Assembly (NCBI GenBank): GCA_016212295.1
Contig: JACRGO010000186.1
Coordinates: forward strand, 1 to 42,067
Direction: 5' to 3'
Source: Nitrospinota bacterium
GTDB taxonomy: Bacteria; Nitrospinota; Nitrospinia; JACRGO01
DNA: 42,067 bases
Part shown: piece by piece, positions 1 through 7,182 of the stretch
Layout of the letters: each line of letters starts with the position of its first letter
Position numbering within the stretch: position 1 is the stretch's first letter
Program-made: the position numbers and the translations under genes
Notes under the pieces: generated by a model
Told to the model about the DNA's origin: nothing
Database searches by the model: none
What the model saw: the letters and a program-made list of their open reading frames with translations, nothing else

Positions 1-42
1 CATGAGATTGCGTTCTTCTTTGGTCACGCGTGTGTAAGCCAT
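1..42 (-). CDS. IS30-like transposase, N-terminal fragment cut by window edge
   Basis: Reading the minus strand from 42 to the window edge gives MAYTRVTKEERNLM, which resembles the N-terminus of IS30-family DDE transposases (typically M-S/A-Y-T-x-L-T-x-E-E-R). A good ribosome binding site (AAGGAG) lies 5-6 bases upstream of the ATG. Only 14 residues are visible, so the family is a suggestion and the rest of the element lies outside the window. The transposase reads away from the window, so the bases from about 45 to 120 would be the upstream end of the element. Confidence 0.45.
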   Translation of the reverse strand, partial: MAYTRVTKEERNLM

Positions 43-116
43 GTCGTTCTCCTTGTGTTGTGGCACAATACGAAGAACGTAGCTTACCTCGCGTGGCTTT
101 TTCTATCTACAAGTGT

Positions 117-192
117 TGCAATAGCCGGTAGCGCGCGGGGAGCAATAAGTTCCGCTGGGATGCTGCGGGTTAGAACCCCGTCTCCCGCTCCA
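117..192 (+). pseudogene. tRNA-Gly-like remnant, 5' acceptor strand missing
   Basis: Bases 165-181 form a tRNA T-arm with a 5-bp stem and the loop TTAGAAC. They are followed by CTCCCGC (182-188), a discriminator T and CCA (190-192). This 3' end matches tRNA-Gly genes with a GCGGGAG acceptor. A D-arm-like GGTAGCGC sits at 127-134, but the expected GCGGGAG is absent near 117-123 and the anticodon arm does not fold canonically. It looks like a tRNA gene damaged at its 5' side, possibly by the neighbouring insertion element. It is not expected to be functional. Confidence 0.4.
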
Positions 193-272
193 AATATCTT
201 CTATATACTTAATACTTATTCGCCTATTCCTATTAATTTATCTCGCACATTTCATTTTGGGCTAGATTTTCA

Positions 273-1100
273 TTGAAATTCGCCGACCTTCATCTCCATA
301 CAACATACTCCGATGGGTTTTCCAGCCCTGAAGAAGTGCTAAGGGAGGCCAGTGCGCGCAAATTTTCAATTATTGCCATAACGGACCACGACACTGTGCA
401 AGGCTTCTTGGAAGCAGACCGTATCGCTGAAAAATACGGTATTGAGGTGATTCCCGGCGTTGAAATCACCTCTTCCTCCGGCGCCAGGGAGTTCCATGTC
501 CTTGGGTATTTTTTCGACAGCAAGAATGAGGCGCTTTTGCAAGGGCTTGAATTTAACAGAAACCAAAGGTTCAACAGGATGAAGCGGATGGTGGAAAAAT
601 TGAATGGCCTGGGACTTGAATTTCATTTTGACGAGCTTTGGAAATTCGCTGGTAACGGAGAGGTGTTAGGCCGTTTGCATGTCGCCCACTTTCTGGTTGG
701 AAAAAAAATGGCGCAATCTCCAAAAGATGCCTTTGAAAGGTATATAGGAAAAAATAAACCAGGATATGAAAAAGGAGAATACATCAACACCGAGGAGGCC
801 ATCAAGTTGATAAAGGACGCCGGAGGAGTGGCGGTTTGGGCCCATCCAGGCAAGGATAGCCTGGGGGAAGGGTTTTCACATATGCTAAGATGGGGTATTC
901 AAGGCCTGGAGGTTTACCATCCCAACCACTCAGAGGCGGAGATATCGAATTTAAATTATCTGTCCCAAAAATATGGACTTTATGTCACCGGAGGCTCCGA
1001 TTGCCATGGGAAAGGCAAGGACAGGATTCTCATTGGAGAAATAAAATTTCCTATCGATAAACTTGAGTTGTTAAGAGAGGCAGTGGAAAGATGCGTTTAA
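273..1100 (+). CDS. PHP-domain phosphoesterase (TrpH/YciV-like)
   Basis: This is a 275-residue metal-dependent phosphoesterase of the PHP family. Characterised relatives are 5'-3' exoribonucleases or 3',5'-nucleotide bisphosphate phosphatases (RNase AM, YciV). The metal-binding motifs appear in order: DLHLHT (H7, H9), AITDHD (38-40), PGVEIT (E64), H75 in HVLGY, WAHPGK near 190, and GGSDCHG near 243. Length and motif order match the single-domain family. The TTG at 273 is chosen because MKFADLHLHT is the canonical start of the family and no upstream ATG fits. The gene overlaps the following DUF507 gene by 10 bases, so the three genes are probably one transcript. Exact substrate is unknown. Confidence 0.88.
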   Translation: MKFADLHLHTTYSDGFSSPEEVLREASARKFSIIAITDHDTVQGFLEADRIAEKYGIEVIPGVEITSSSGAREFHVLGYFFDSKNEALLQGLEFNRNQRFNRMKRMVEKLNGLGLEFHFDELWKFAGNGEVLGRLHVAHFLVGKKMAQSPKDAFERYIGKNKPGYEKGEYINTEEAIKLIKDAGGVAVWAHPGKDSLGEGFSHMLRWGIQGLEVYHPNHSEAEISNLNYLSQKYGLYVTGGSDCHGKGKDRILIGEIKFPIDKLELLREAVERCV

Positions 1101-1372
1101 AAAAAGAGATGATCGAACATATTTCCAAAAAACTGGCCAATTCGCTTCTGGACGAGGAATTCATTATATTCGACGGCAAACGCGATGAACTGGTCCAGAT
1201 AATCAAATTGATTATTACCGAGGACCTTGGCGCCGAGGACAGATTGAATGAAGAGGTCAAGGAAATCATACATACCCATCATGATCTGCTGGACAAGGCG
1301 GACACGGACTACGGAAAGGTCTTTCAAATGGTGAAAACAAAACTGGCCAGGGAAAGGGGCTTGGTCCTATGA
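1091..1372 (+). CDS. DUF507 family protein (first of tandem pair)
   Basis: This is a 93-residue, highly charged, helical protein of the DUF507 family. It begins MRLKKEMIEHISKKL, a typical start for this family, and has no signal peptide or membrane segment. Function is not established. It overlaps the PHP gene upstream by 10 bases and the second DUF507 gene downstream by 4 bases (ATGA), so it is translationally coupled on both sides. The two DUF507 proteins are related to each other but clearly diverged, which suggests an old duplication and perhaps a heteromer. Confidence 0.82.
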   Translation: MRLKKEMIEHISKKLANSLLDEEFIIFDGKRDELVQIIKLIITEDLGAEDRLNEEVKEIIHTHHDLLDKADTDYGKVFQMVKTKLARERGLVL

Positions 1373-1650
1373 TGCGTTTAAGCAGGGAAAGAATAAACCA
1401 ATTGTCCAAGATAATCATGGATGACTTCGACAAGCGGGACGAGCTTGATTACCTCCAGGAGCCTAACGACGTTCGCTTGCATGTCGTGAAGGTCATTACC
1501 GACGAACTGAAAGTGGACGATGATATTGACGCTCAAGTCCGCAAGACCGTTGAGTCTTATTCCAGGAATATAAAGGAAGGGTCAAGTGAGTGGGAAGTCC
1601 TGTACGAGAAGCATTACAAGCTGGAGATGGCGAAAAAGGGCTTTTATTAG
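1369..1650 (+). CDS. DUF507 family protein (second of tandem pair)
   Basis: This is a second 93-residue DUF507 protein (start MRLSRERINQLSKIIMDDF), the same length as its neighbour and sharing the pattern of an N-terminal helix and an acidic centre. Its ATG overlaps the stop of the first copy (ATGA). It appears to be the last gene of the PHP-DUF507-DUF507 operon; an imperfect intergenic hairpin follows at 1694-1755. No catalytic motif is visible, and a structural or regulatory role is only a guess. Confidence 0.82.
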   Translation: MMRLSRERINQLSKIIMDDFDKRDELDYLQEPNDVRLHVVKVITDELKVDDDIDAQVRKTVESYSRNIKEGSSEWEVLYEKHYKLEMAKKGFY

Positions 1651-1693
1651 GGGCTTGACTCTGGTTTTGGGCGGACAAAAAAGAAGCCGGGAT

Positions 1694-1755
1694 CAGGAGC
1701 CGGAAGATAAAAAAATTTTCTCTATTCTGAATTCAGGTTCCTGGCCCCTGAACCC
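1694..1755. repeat. Intergenic hairpin repeat, copy 1
   Basis: An AGGAGCCGGAA block is followed by an A/T-rich core and then by TTCAGGTTCCT, so the ends form an imperfect inverted repeat. A second copy with the same plan (AGGAGCC, an A/T core with TATTCTGAATTC, then GGCTCCTGA) is at 12986-13051. It may act as a terminator for the DUF507 operon, but no clean U-tract is present. Confidence 0.5.
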
Positions 1756-1792
1756 ACATCCTAATAAAGCATAGCGCGGCATGGCCGTGATT

Positions 1793-1969
1793 CTACGCGG
1801 CTTTATAATGCTTTTTGGGGTGTGACATGGTCTTTTCCCCGAAAAGGCATTTATCACAGATATGGGCCTCGCTCCTTGAACACATTAAGCAGCTCACGTC
1901 CCCGATATCATGCCTGAGCGGCCCGCCGCAATGCTTGCAGATTTTGTTTTTTTCCTTGTCCTTTTTCAT
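1793..1969 (-). CDS. Small zinc-ribbon protein, last gene of the sigma-E operon
   Basis: This is a 58-residue protein with three CxxC pairs: CKHC (11-14), CLMC (27-30) and CDKC (38-41). It also has several histidines, so one or two zinc sites are likely. There is no signal peptide, so it should be cytoplasmic. The start ATG overlaps the stop of the RseB-like gene (ATGA), and GGAGG lies 9 bases upstream. This makes it the fourth gene of the sigma/anti-sigma/RseB operon. It sits where rseC lies in E. coli but is unrelated to it. The ribbon resembles generic RNA- or protein-binding zinc ribbons; its role is unknown. The reading frame, RBS and coupling strongly support a real gene. Confidence 0.75.
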   Translation of the reverse strand: MKKDKEKNKICKHCGGPLRHDIGDVSCLMCSRSEAHICDKCLFGEKTMSHPKKHYKAA

Positions 1970-3060
1970 TTTTTCACGCCTCCTTTGATTGTTTGGAAAG
2001 ATTCCGCTATTTTCAGTATTTCGTTTTTATCTATCTCGCCGATAATTGTTTGCTTGGTATTTCCCGCCGCGAAACGCAGTATTTTCATCAGCCCCTGCTG
2101 CTTGAAATAACCTTGCCCTTCCTTGCCAATGGTGACTGCCTCAAGGTCCTGGATATCTTCCGGCCTGGCCGCGCCTTCCATTGCTTCCTGGAAGATGGAA
2201 AGAGGGGCTATGCCGTCCGAATATATAATCTGATATCGCTCGCCATTCTTCATTTTTTGGGCAAAAACGTTTTTCAAATCGTATCCCTTGGGCACGTAAC
2301 CGGGAAACATGACCTTATCCTTCAAGGTTTCCTGGAGCTTTTTTAAAGGCACCAGTATAACGTCCAATACATCGTGCGGACTTTTCTGCGCCGCCTGGTC
2401 CATTAAATTCAATTGGGAAATATCCTGCGGAAATTCCGGATTGAAATCAATGGCCTCGAAGGAGGCGATATTAAGCAGCCTTCCGTCGGAATTATAAGTG
2501 TCTATCCTCAAAGGGAGTCCGCTTTGAGTGTCAACCCAGAATTCCCGGACCAATCTTCCCTTTTCCTTGGGGCGGAAGGAGTAAACGGAGCAAGTCCGCC
2601 CCGCTATATTGGCGTCCTTTAAAAATTTTATTTCATAGTTGTCCTGGATCTTCTTCAGTTTTTCATCATCCCAGACCGGCAGGCCAGCGTCCGCTTCATC
2701 GGCCGCTTCCTTCTTGATCAGTTTTTCCTGCTTGGGATAATACACCCAAGTGCCATGCTGGTTCTTGATGTATATTTCATCGGGTTGCGGACTTCCCTCC
2801 ACCTGGGTCCTGGCGAATTCCCTGCCTTTCTGCTCCACGGAAAATTTCTTTACCACTGGAACGCCGTCTTTCCCGATAAGGATTTGAATCTCCGTGCCTT
2901 TAAAATTCAGGTTTCCCGGAGGACTCATTATCCTTTTCAGCGTTTCCATTTCAATTTGGCCGCCGGTATCCCCGGCCATGGCCGGGAAAGAACTGAAAAG
3001 GACCAATGAAACAGCCCAAAATATTAATTTCAAATTCCTGTAAACCTCAATAACTGGCAT
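1966..3060 (-). CDS. RseB/MucB-like periplasmic sigma-E regulator
   Basis: This is a 364-residue protein with an N-terminal signal peptide (hydrophobic about residues 9-25, then AMA/GD). It is followed by a LolA/RseB-type half-barrel with the pattern GTWVYYP, GRTCSVYSFRP and EFWVDTQSGLPLRIDTY. The C-terminal part (MFPGYVPKGYDL onward) resembles the second RseB domain. RseB proteins bind the periplasmic part of the anti-sigma factor and sense mislocalised lipoprotein or LPS; that role is inferred here from family and operon position. Its start overlaps the end of the anti-sigma gene by 14 bases. A generic outer-membrane lipoprotein-sorting-like protein is the main alternative. Confidence 0.75.
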   Translation of the reverse strand: MPVIEVYRNLKLIFWAVSLVLFSSFPAMAGDTGGQIEMETLKRIMSPPGNLNFKGTEIQILIGKDGVPVVKKFSVEQKGREFARTQVEGSPQPDEIYIKNQHGTWVYYPKQEKLIKKEAADEADAGLPVWDDEKLKKIQDNYEIKFLKDANIAGRTCSVYSFRPKEKGRLVREFWVDTQSGLPLRIDTYNSDGRLLNIASFEAIDFNPEFPQDISQLNLMDQAAQKSPHDVLDVILVPLKKLQETLKDKVMFPGYVPKGYDLKNVFAQKMKNGERYQIIYSDGIAPLSIFQEAMEGAARPEDIQDLEAVTIGKEGQGYFKQQGLMKILRFAAGNTKQTIIGEIDKNEILKIAESFQTIKGGVKK

Positions 3061-3619
3061 AAATCACCGGATAGCCAATATGCGATTGCGAGGCGTTTTG
3101 CGCGTGAAACATAAGGTATTCATCCAATTCTGATTGCTTCTTCAACTTCTGCTGGACAGCGACTGGCTGTACAGGTATGGGGTTTGTTTGTTTTGCGATA
3201 TTCACCACCGAAGGGACCCTGACCTCTCCCTGGTTGGAACCATTTTTTTCGAACAGAGAAAGCGGGAGAAGTAGGAAAATCATAATGGCGAAGGCAGGGG
3301 CCAGCCACCGGACCCGATAGGGGGTAAAGGCGGAATGGATTTTTTCGATCCATCCGGCCACTGCGGGTTGCGGCGCGAAAGCCCCTTGCTTGGACAAACG
3401 ATCCAAAACGGAGAACGTGAAACTTTCATCGGCAACGGGCGATGGCTCCATCGCCTTATGAAACTTTATGGACGCGCGAAACCTTAAAAGGTCCTCCATT
3501 TTCATTTGGCAATCGCGGCACTGTCTGAGATGAACGGAAAGCATCTCGCCGTCTCTCCTTCCCAAGCTTTGGTCTATAAATTCAAATATGAAATTTTCCA
3601 TTTTCCCGCAATCCATCAT
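3047..3619 (-). CDS. Anti-sigma factor (zf-HC2/RseA-like, membrane-bound)
   Basis: This 190-residue protein has a zinc-binding anti-sigma domain with H30-x3-C34-x2-C37, and one membrane segment at about 105-122 (WLAPAFAIMIFLLLPLSLF). The periplasmic tail ends in LDEYLMFHAQNASQ, which recalls the YLxxHxxxA motif near the RseA C-terminus. It should hold the sigma factor encoded just upstream at the inner membrane and release it after regulated proteolysis. The gap to the sigma gene is 24 bases with the RBS AGAGGA. Two adjacent ATGs (3619 and 3616) are possible starts. Confidence 0.85.
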   Translation of the reverse strand: MMDCGKMENFIFEFIDQSLGRRDGEMLSVHLRQCRDCQMKMEDLLRFRASIKFHKAMEPSPVADESFTFSVLDRLSKQGAFAPQPAVAGWIEKIHSAFTPYRVRWLAPAFAIMIFLLLPLSLFEKNGSNQGEVRVPSVVNIAKQTNPIPVQPVAVQQKLKKQSELDEYLMFHAQNASQSHIGYPVIYASY

Positions 3620-3643
3620 TTTGTCCTCTTTTATATTATGTGT

Positions 3644-4240
3644 TTAAACCAAGGGCTTTAAATTCCTTCGCAATTCCTTCCGCGCCCTGTTAAGCCTGGA
3701 ACGGACCGTTCCAATGGGAATATTCAATACCTCCGCTATCTCCTCATAACTCATGTCCTCGTATTCCTTCAAGATAACAACCTTTTTATATTCATCCGGC
3801 AACTCCTCAATTGCCGCGACAGCGGCCTGGGCGGTTTCGTGCAGCATATATCCTTCCTCAAGCCAATTGCCGCTGCCCCCAGGGGTGTCCATCAATTTCT
3901 TTTCAAGGTCCCCGTTTTCATATACCGTGGTGGTTCGTACCCTGGCCAAGCTCAGGTAATTAAAGCCCGTATGCATGGCGATTTGATACAACCAGGTATA
4001 GAAAGACGATTTTCCCTGAAAGCCTTGTATGGATTTAAATGCATTGATAAAAACATCCTGGGCCAGGTCCCTGACCACGTCACGGTCCTTGACCACGCGA
4101 TAAAGGACGCTGAAAATTTTGTCCTGGTAGCGCATAACCAGATGTTCAAAGGCATTTTTATCTCCTTTCTGGCATAACCGGACAAGAACATCATCCGCTA
4201 CATTCTCTCCTCCACCCTCATCCATTTTAAACATTCGCAT
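3644..4240 (-). CDS. rpoE: ECF sigma factor, RpoE-like
   Basis: This is a 198-residue group 4 sigma factor. Region 2 contains DLAQDVFINAFKSIQGF and the -10 recognition segment FYTWLYQIA. Region 4 contains the helix-turn-helix YEEIAEVLNIPIGTVRSRL followed by NRARKELR. With the anti-sigma and RseB-like genes downstream it forms a classical envelope-stress operon. A near-consensus sigma-E promoter upstream indicates autoregulation. The start could be ATG 4240, 4234 or 4225. None has a strong RBS, and 4225 (MDEGGGENVADD) would give a more usual length. Confidence 0.92.
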   Translation of the reverse strand: MRMFKMDEGGGENVADDVLVRLCQKGDKNAFEHLVMRYQDKIFSVLYRVVKDRDVVRDLAQDVFINAFKSIQGFQGKSSFYTWLYQIAMHTGFNYLSLARVRTTTVYENGDLEKKLMDTPGGSGNWLEEGYMLHETAQAAVAAIEELPDEYKKVVILKEYEDMSYEEIAEVLNIPIGTVRSRLNRARKELRRNLKPLV

Positions 4241-4260
4241 ATATTATATAGCTTGCCTTC

Positions 4261-4288
4261 TTTGACAAAGCCTGATTAAAAAAGTTCC
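4261..4288 (-). promoter_or_regulatory. Sigma-E type promoter of the rpoE operon
   Basis: On the minus strand GGAACTT (4288-4282) is followed by exactly 16 bases and then TCAAA (4265-4261). This matches the established sigma-E consensus (GGAACTT, 15-16 bases, TCAAA/TCTRA). It points at the sigma gene and lies 20 bases upstream of the first possible start codon, giving a short leader. Confidence 0.8.
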
Positions 4289-4317
4289 CGGAAAAAAAAT
4301 TTTTCCTTATATCCTTC

Positions 4318-5094
4318 CTACTTCCATTTATATTCCATAAAGCTGATTTTTATTTTTTTGCCGGATTCGCGGGCTTTCCTGTAAGCTTTGTTGTCGTAAA
4401 AACGGTCAAACCATTCCAAAAGAGAAGGACTCTTAAAATCCTCGTTGTACCATTCAAATATCCTGGAAACATTCAGTTCGTTTGTTTCAGGATGGAATTC
4501 ACTTTGTAAAATAATATTGGATATCGCCGTATCCAGTTGTTTTTCAAGGCCCTTAGGGTCGTAATAGCTAATCGGCGGACATGAAACAGCCCCACAATTC
4601 AAGGCGCCGTGAATTCTTGGATCGGCCTTTTTAAATACAAAACCGAGCTTGGGACTGTCTGCTAGTATTTGAGACATATTTAAGCCCCCTCGATTCGCAT
4701 TGCCCCTTAAAACCCCATGTTCTATATCATCCAGGGACCATTCTCCAACAGCAAGCTTCACCACAGGTTGCGTGAAAAAATACTTTCTGCTTGACTCCGT
4801 TTGGAGGCCGTTCGGGTCCAGTAATTTCCGCCAAGTGACTATTCCATTATATAGATTCACCCAGAACGCAGTGGCCTCCTGGGTATTGCCGGGCAATGGA
4901 GGTGTCACTTTTTCAAGTCGGCCAAGCGCCTCTTTAATCTCTTCCTGGTTTTCTCCACGCGCGGCGTTCAGCAGGTCCACCGCGTATTCAAAATGTTCTT
5001 TTTTCTTCAGCGGGACTTCCTCGCCCATCGCCGGTTCATAGGGTGAAATGAGCAAAATGGATGCCAAAACAAAAAATCTTCCCCAAAAAAACAC
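4318..5094 (-). CDS. DUF547 domain protein, exported
   Basis: This 258-residue protein has a signal peptide (residues 1-24) and a DUF547 domain. Family motifs are visible: FWVNLYNGIVTW, WSLDDIEHGVLR, DPRIHGALNCGAVSCPPI (with conserved H, C and C), and the terminal ISFMEYKWK. DUF547 proteins are widespread periplasmic or extracytoplasmic proteins of unknown activity; a cysteine-based enzyme has been suggested from the conserved residues. It lies directly upstream of the sigma-E operon in the same direction, so it may be part of the envelope-stress region, but it has its own upstream space. Confidence 0.85.
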   Translation of the reverse strand: MFFWGRFFVLASILLISPYEPAMGEEVPLKKKEHFEYAVDLLNAARGENQEEIKEALGRLEKVTPPLPGNTQEATAFWVNLYNGIVTWRKLLDPNGLQTESSRKYFFTQPVVKLAVGEWSLDDIEHGVLRGNANRGGLNMSQILADSPKLGFVFKKADPRIHGALNCGAVSCPPISYYDPKGLEKQLDTAISNIILQSEFHPETNELNVSRIFEWYNEDFKSPSLLEWFDRFYDNKAYRKARESGKKIKISFMEYKWK

Positions 5095-5140
5095 TATTTT
5101 TCCCCTCGATTTGAACTTCTCTCCCTTCGGGCGCGGCCAT

Positions 5141-5274
5141 TAGTCACTGGTAATTGGTCATTAGAAAATTTTCCTGTTTATCAATGTCTATTGGCTAATG
5201 ACTATTGCTTTATGTCGCTAGCTGACATGCAACTGTTTGATTCATAAGCTAAAAATGGAATTCCTATACTATTA
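5141..5274. repeat. Dispersed intergenic repeat, copy A
   Basis: This block (TAGTCACTGGT, then TTATCAATG, ACATGCAACTGTTTGATT and ATTCCTATACTATTA) matches the reverse complement of 18841-18965 across most of its length with small indels. The core ACATGCAACTGTTTGATT is identical in both. It has no coding potential and lies between the GlmU-like and DUF547 genes. Confidence 0.75.
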
Positions 5275-5276
5275 AA

Positions 5277-6041
5277 TTAGCTAAAACTGGCTTTGCCGTC
5301 CAAGGCGTTTTCCGCCTTTTTTAATTCCTCCAGCGTATTTATGCCCAAAACCTCCAGCGGATTTTCAGCCATGAAGGCATGCACCGGCAATGGACCCTTG
5401 ACAGCGATTTCCACCAAGTCGGTTAAATAGTACTCCCCTTGCTTATTGGAACAATCTATTTTCCCGATATTTTTTAAAAAAAATTCCTTCCCCATGCAAT
5501 AGATGCCGGAATTGATTTCCCGGATTTCTTTTTCTTCCGTAGAAGCATCTTTTTCCTCCCGGATAGCGCAAACCTTTCCCTCCGGCGAATTTTTTTCTCC
5601 TGCGCGTATAACCCGTCCGTATCCAGACGGGTCTTTCAGCATTGTGGTTATGAAGGATATGGCGGCCAGATTTCCGCGATGGATTTCCAGAAGGCGAAGG
5701 AGACTTTGTGGCCGGATGAGCGGGACGTCACCGCAGAGAATTAAAATATCACCCTTGAAATCGTTGAGCTCCGGTCCCGCCTGCATTGCGGCATGGGCCG
5801 TTCCCAATTGTTCCCGTTGAATAGCGAAGGAACACCCCTTTCCCTCCAACGCCCTTTTCACCTCATCAGCCCCCCATCCCACCACCACTACTATTTTCGC
5901 GGGATGCAGTGACTTGGACGCCTCCACTACATAATCCACCATTGGCCTTCCGTGGAGAGAATGCAGCACCTTGGGCAAGCTGGATTTCATCCGCTTGCCC
6001 TTCCCAGCCGCAAGTATTACCACCGCCAGATTTTTATCCAT
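5277..6041 (-). CDS. GlmU-like NTP transferase, uridylyltransferase domain only
   Basis: This 254-residue protein matches the N-terminal half of GlmU, which makes UDP-GlcNAc from UTP and GlcNAc-1-phosphate. The signature VILAAGKGKRMKSSLPKVLH is intact. Also visible are QLGTAHA (uracil contact), LCGDVPLI (metal-binding D), SGYGRVIR, EINSGIY, GEYYLTDLV and LGINTLEEL. The left-handed beta-helix acetyltransferase half is absent: the frame ends at a normal TAA right after the linker helix, with no hexapeptide-repeat remnant beyond it. It could be a stand-alone uridylyltransferase or act on another sugar-1-phosphate. Confidence 0.85.
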   Translation of the reverse strand: MDKNLAVVILAAGKGKRMKSSLPKVLHSLHGRPMVDYVVEASKSLHPAKIVVVVGWGADEVKRALEGKGCSFAIQREQLGTAHAAMQAGPELNDFKGDILILCGDVPLIRPQSLLRLLEIHRGNLAAISFITTMLKDPSGYGRVIRAGEKNSPEGKVCAIREEKDASTEEKEIREINSGIYCMGKEFFLKNIGKIDCSNKQGEYYLTDLVEIAVKGPLPVHAFMAENPLEVLGINTLEELKKAENALDGKASFS

Positions 6042-6076
6042 GTACTAACGACTATTGGTTGAACTGTTACTATTAT

Positions 6077-6265
6077 GTATCGGAATTTCAAAGTTTTTCT
6101 TTAAAAATCAACGGGATAGCAGTGCGAGTGACTAAAGTGAGCTAAAGTTTAAAGTGACTAAAGTTGTGGAAGTTATTTTTCTACTATATAAAGAAGCCTA
6201 CCACTTCATTCGCGTCCATTCGTGGTTCCATCTTTTTGAATGGCAAGACTTTGAAATTCCGATAC
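6077..6265. repeat. 18-bp perfect inverted repeat flanking about 150 bp
   Basis: GTATCGGAATTTCAAAGT at 6077-6094 is repeated exactly in inverted orientation at 6248-6265, just upstream of the radical SAM gene. Between them are short direct repeats (GTGACTAAAGT twice near 6127-6165). It could be a small non-autonomous element or a long hairpin in the radical SAM mRNA leader. Confidence 0.7.
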
Positions 6266-6281
6266 AGTAAAATAAAAGGCA

Positions 6282-7181
6282 ATGGAACCAGGCTATCTCA
6301 CACTATTCAATACAGGCGAACTGGCAAGCCGGATCAAGTCCATGCTGGAAATTCTCATGGAATGCAGGCTTTGCCCCCGCCAGTGCAAAGTGGACAGGAC
6401 CAGGGGAAAAACAGGGGTTTGCAAGGCCCCTGGCCAATTATTCGTCTCTTCCGCTACGCCTCATTTCGGAGAGGAGGCGCCATTGGTCGGTTTACACGGT
6501 TCCGGCACGATCTTCCTCACCCATTGCAACCTGCGTTGCGTCTTCTGCCAGAATTACGATATCAGCCACCAAGGGCTTGGCTCGCCCGTTTCCTCGAATG
6601 AACTGGCCGGAATCATGATCAATTTGCAGCGGTTAGGCTGCCACAATATCAACTTTGTCACCCCCACCCACTACGCTCCCCAAATCCTGGAATCCCTCCC
6701 GGAGGCTGTCCGGCTTGGACTGCGCGTTCCCCTCGTCTGGAACTGCGGGGGATACGAATCGGTGGAGGTCCTCCGGCTCTTGGATGGAATAGTGGACATA
6801 TATATGCCCGACATCAAATTCGGCGCCCCCGGTCCTGGCAAAAAATATTGCTCCGTGCAGGACTATCCGGAGGCCGCCTTTAGCGCCGTAAAGGAAATGC
6901 ACCGCCAAGTTGGAGACTTGCAAATTGATGAACAGGGGATCGCTGCCAGGGGATTACTGGTGAGACACCTCGTCATACCCGGCGGCCTGGCCTATACCGG
7001 GGAGGTGGTCCGTTTTCTCGCCGATGAAATATCTCCGCATACCTATATAAATATCATGAACCAATATCGTCCTTGCTACAGGGCCTCGAAATTTCCAGAG
7101 ATATCCAAGCCCGTCAACTCAAGCGAATTTTCCTCCGCCATTAAAATCGCCAGGGATTCCGGTTTGTACAGGGGGTTTTAA
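6282..7181 (+). CDS. Radical SAM protein, PflX/PflA-like (COG1313 type)
   Basis: This 299-residue protein carries the radical SAM cluster motif CNLRCVFC (C82, C86, C89). A preceding cysteine region (C28, C31, C35, C47: ECRLCPRQC and GVCKAP) is typical of the uncharacterised PflX-like branch of pyruvate-formate-lyase-activating enzyme relatives. Further family features are FVTPTHYAPQI, WNCGGYESVE, DIYMPDIKFG and the late segment MNQYRPCYRA. The reaction is unknown; a glycyl-radical-enzyme activator is one possibility, but no partner is nearby. It starts inside the downstream flank of an inverted repeat and ends one base before the convergent methyltransferase gene. Confidence 0.85.
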   Translation: MEPGYLTLFNTGELASRIKSMLEILMECRLCPRQCKVDRTRGKTGVCKAPGQLFVSSATPHFGEEAPLVGLHGSGTIFLTHCNLRCVFCQNYDISHQGLGSPVSSNELAGIMINLQRLGCHNINFVTPTHYAPQILESLPEAVRLGLRVPLVWNCGGYESVEVLRLLDGIVDIYMPDIKFGAPGPGKKYCSVQDYPEAAFSAVKEMHRQVGDLQIDEQGIAARGLLVRHLVIPGGLAYTGEVVRFLADEISPHTYINIMNQYRPCYRASKFPEISKPVNSSEFSSAIKIARDSGLYRGF

Positions 7182-7182
7182 A

